Below, piece by piece: positions 14,278 through 16,001 of a stretch of DNA of 16,001 nucleotides. Location of the stretch: NCBI GenBank assembly GCA_964542055.1, contig CAZITB010000066.1, forward strand, positions 1 to 16,001. The letters are read 5' to 3'. The DNA is from CAZITB01 sp964542055 (GTDB lineage: Bacteria > Planctomycetota > Phycisphaerae > Sedimentisphaerales > CAMDDF01). Below the pieces are notes generated by a model. That model was not told the DNA's origin, searched no databases, and was given only the letters and a program-made list of their open reading frames with translations. Every line of letters begins with the position of its first letter. Within the stretch, counting starts at the first letter, position 1. Position numbers and translations under genes: made by a program.

Positions 14278-14478
14278 ATGAAGATATTTACAAAATGTCC
14301 ATTTTGCAAAAGTTCAGTTGAGCTAAGCGAAGATGCCATCGACAAACGCATAAGGTGTCTTAGTTGCAGACTGCTATTCAAGATACCTCATAAGGATGAC
14401 TTAAAGGCAGCATTTGAAAAGATGCGGGAAACAAAAAGCAGCGTTTATATAGATTCAAAAGGCAACATTTACGCGTAA
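14278..14478 (+). CDS. Small zinc-ribbon protein, 66 aa
   Basis: Starts MKIFTKCPFCKSSVEL. Four cysteines in two CxxC knuckles (Cys7/Cys10 and Cys27/Cys30) form a zinc ribbon like the MJ0042-type fingers found at the N-termini of many bacterial proteins (KCP-x-C ... RC-x-x-C). The remaining ~30 residues are a charged helix (DDLKAAFEKMRE) and a short strand end (VYIDSKGNIYA). I chose ATG 14278 over the upstream in-frame ATGs at 14170 and 14257. A strong promoter lies across those, with its start at the chosen ATG; there is no SD in front of it. Function unknown; zinc-ribbon stubs often bind nucleic acid or protein. Stops 1 bp from the end of the convergent HAD gene. Confidence 0.75.
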   Translation: MKIFTKCPFCKSSVELSEDAIDKRIRCLSCRLLFKIPHKDDLKAAFEKMRETKSSVYIDSKGNIYA

Positions 14479-14479
14479 A

Positions 14480-15268
14480 TTACTTTAAAAGCTTTTTAAA
14501 CAGCTTATCGTCTTTGAAATCCGCAACAGAATTAACGACCATATCCGGACGAAAGTTAAACTCTTTCATGTTGAATTTATTGGTTACTCCTGAAAGCACA
14601 CAAACGCCCTTCATACCGAATCGATGAGCCATTTTCATATCTGTGGCCATGCGGTCGCCCACGATAGCGATTTCGTCATTTTCCACACCGAATTTCTCGC
14701 CTGCCAGCTTGACGATCCATTTATATGGTTTGCCTGCGATGGCTTTAGGCCGGACGCAGGTTGAAGATTTTATTGCCGCCAGGATCATGCCGGCGTCCGA
14801 TAAAGGGCCCTCGGGTGAGGGGCATTCCAGGTCAGGATGAGAAGCCAGCAGCGGAACGCCCTTGTGAACAAAACGTGTGGCTGTGGTAAGTTTTTCAAAC
14901 GTGAGCTCTTTATCAAAACCGACCAGAACCGCCGAAGGATCGTTTTCAGTGTGTTCGAATCCGACTGAAGTGAGATACTTAATAAATCTTTTTGTGCCGA
15001 GAACGTAAATTTTTGGACCAAGTTTCAAACCGTCCAGCATTAGCTTAGAAGCTTCGCAGCTTGTCAGAATATTTTCCTTGGCAGCAGGTAAACCAAGGTC
15101 TCTCAATTTTTTTATATAATCGGCAGGTCCGATTGAACTGTTGTTTGTCATAAAAGCAAAGTTAACACCCTGCGAAGTCAATTTTTCGAAAAGCTCTTTA
15201 GCTCCATCGATCAATTTGCCTCCAAGGTAGATCGTTCCGTCAAGGTCGAAAAGCACAAGTTTAATCAT
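14480..15268 (-). CDS. HAD-superfamily phosphatase, NagD / 4-nitrophenylphosphatase-like (type IIA)
   Basis: 262 aa, cytoplasmic. HAD motif I FDLDGTIYL with nucleophile Asp8 and Asp10; motif II TNNSS (41-45); motif III Lys180 (AGKPYK); motif IV GDRMATDM with Asp205 and Asp210. A C2-type cap lies between motifs II and III (about 75-170). This layout is that of the NagD/phosphoglycolate phosphatase (PGP) group, which removes phosphate from small metabolites or damaged sugars; the exact substrate is not visible. The start ATG at 15266-15268 has GGAG 7 nt upstream. It lies 20 bp behind the partial upstream gene, probably in the same operon, and converges with the zinc-ribbon gene. Confidence 0.9.
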   Translation of the reverse strand: MIKLVLFDLDGTIYLGGKLIDGAKELFEKLTSQGVNFAFMTNNSSIGPADYIKKLRDLGLPAAKENILTSCEASKLMLDGLKLGPKIYVLGTKRFIKYLTSVGFEHTENDPSAVLVGFDKELTFEKLTTATRFVHKGVPLLASHPDLECPSPEGPLSDAGMILAAIKSSTCVRPKAIAGKPYKWIVKLAGEKFGVENDEIAIVGDRMATDMKMAHRFGMKGVCVLSGVTNKFNMKEFNFRPDMVVNSVADFKDDKLFKKLLK

Positions 15269-15288
15269 TAGAACACTCCATTGTTACC

Positions 15289-16001
15289 TTAGCTGTTTTT
15301 ACTCATATTAAGTTTCGATGCGAGCTGCCTTTTTTGCTCAATTCTTTCCTGGAGTTTTTTCACGAATGAATTTTCCTCCAGAGTTCCTCTGACGGCTTCA
15401 AAATCTTGTTCGCTTTGGCGATGGTCGCCGTCTATTCCGAATGGTATTCGGGCGATCGGACTGAATTCTTTATTTGCATCTTTTAAAGTCAGCTCACCCA
15501 ATTTTTCGAAAGCTGTTTTCCAATTTCCGAGGATTTCATCATTAGACTTGCCCTGGATTTTATCATGTATCCAGTTCCATTCGTATTGAGAGTAATTGTC
15601 AAATATCTCAGTCAAACGCTGACAAGCCTGATCAATGCTTTTGATTGTCCCGTTTTGGATATCATCACATAATCGATCAATTTCGGATTTCGGCGCGATC
15701 AATCCTCCGACATCGACCCAGTCCCCTAATCCTGTTTCGGACGAGGCGTTGGTTTCTTGTCCTGAAACTAAACGTCGGGCAAGTTTGGTGCCGATGTAAT
15801 CATCTAGTGCCATCTGGTAGTATTCTATTCCGTTTGAGGTCCAGCCTGCTTTCATGTACATTTTCTCGTATTGGGTCCATTCAGCGTTGTTGCCGAATTT
15901 TTCTTCTACCCCCCGGAGTATTCCGATGCCTTTGTACATGCGTCCGGCTGTATAAGGATTTATTCCGGCAAACGTTATCAAGTCATACTTCTGGCTGTCA
16001 T
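15289..16001 (-). CDS. Unrecognised protein, C-terminal part (5' end outside window)
   Basis: The frame stays open to the window edge (…DSQKYDLITFAGINPYT), so the TTG at 15979-15981 is probably not the start. At least 236 residues are visible. Features: an aromatic-rich helical segment (YEKMYMKAGWTSNGIEYYQM), an acidic stretch with GDWVDVGG, helical pieces (EIDRLCDDIQNG, QACQRLTEIFDNY, YEWNWIHDKIQG), then FGIDGDHRQSEQDFEAVRG and a basic coiled-coil tail (LQERIEQKRQLASKL). No signal peptide or membrane segment in the visible part. It loosely recalls the C-terminus of large hexapeptide-repeat proteins of the DUF4954 type, but I cannot confirm this. The HAD phosphatase follows after 20 bp. Confidence 0.7.
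   Translation of the reverse strand, partial: DSQKYDLITFAGINPYTAGRMYKGIGILRGVEEKFGNNAEWTQYEKMYMKAGWTSNGIEYYQMALDDYIGTKLARRLVSGQETNASSETGLGDWVDVGGLIAPKSEIDRLCDDIQNGTIKSIDQACQRLTEIFDNYSQYEWNWIHDKIQGKSNDEILGNWKTAFEKLGELTLKDANKEFSPIARIPFGIDGDHRQSEQDFEAVRGTLEENSFVKKLQERIEQKRQLASKLNMSKNS

Noticed and set aside
1..16001. Mobile element, CRISPR array, tRNA or prophage signals
   Set aside because: I found no regular spaced direct repeats, cloverleaf, transposase or integrase on either strand.

Overview
The window looks like a chromosomal segment of a flagellated Gram-negative-type bacterium of moderate GC. The best guess is Planctomycetota, possibly class Phycisphaerae. That guess rests on the unusually long SecA, the mix of housekeeping genes with small orphan proteins, and the style of the FlgM-like protein; no rRNA or marker-gene comparison was possible. 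Every gene looks chromosomal. I see no transposase, phage gene, CRISPR array, tRNA or rRNA.

There is a run of 10 Ns at 13313-13322, which is an assembly join. The window is therefore two pieces, 1-13312 and 13323-16001, whose adjacency and spacing are not proven.

Left piece. It opens with the 3' end of an AraC-family regulator (1-270, +). After a gene-free stretch comes a DEAD-box RNA helicase (616-1920, -), divergent from elongation factor P (2390-2953, +) and secA (3007-6669, +). efp has a strong sigma-70-type promoter (2202-2230) and a leader of about 150 nt with a long stem-loop and two mutually exclusive hairpins. secA encodes 1220 residues, roughly 300 more than usual. The extra length is a coiled-coil insert near the start of the preprotein cross-linking domain and a helical wing domain that reads as five degenerate tandem repeats.

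Converging on secA is a tight minus-strand cluster: an MFS transporter, a PHP-domain phosphoesterase and a shikimate-kinase-like protein (9115 to 6677). The first pair overlaps by 4 bp (ATGA) and the second by 11 bp. The kinase lacks the first-contact shikimate arginine, so the cluster may handle another small metabolite. Upstream on the same strand lie purC, an HD-domain phosphohydrolase and a coiled-coil/GAF-like protein. purC and the HD gene each have a good sigma-70-type promoter. A phosphomannomutase/phosphoglucomutase gene (11867-13243, -) follows, with a clear intrinsic terminator.

Right piece. It starts with two candidate sigma-28 (FliA-type) promoters reading into a 91-residue FlgM-like protein (13545-13820, +), which ends at a strong terminator shared with a convergent 63-residue orphan ORF. 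Next is a 66-residue zinc-ribbon protein whose promoter places the transcript start at its AUG (leaderless). A HAD-superfamily NagD-like phosphatase (14480-15268, -) and the C-terminal part of an unrecognised protein (15289-16001, -) close the window, probably as one operon.

The best candidates for something not previously described are the SecA repeat expansion, the efp leader RNA, the MFS-PHP-kinase cluster, and the leaderless zinc-ribbon gene.
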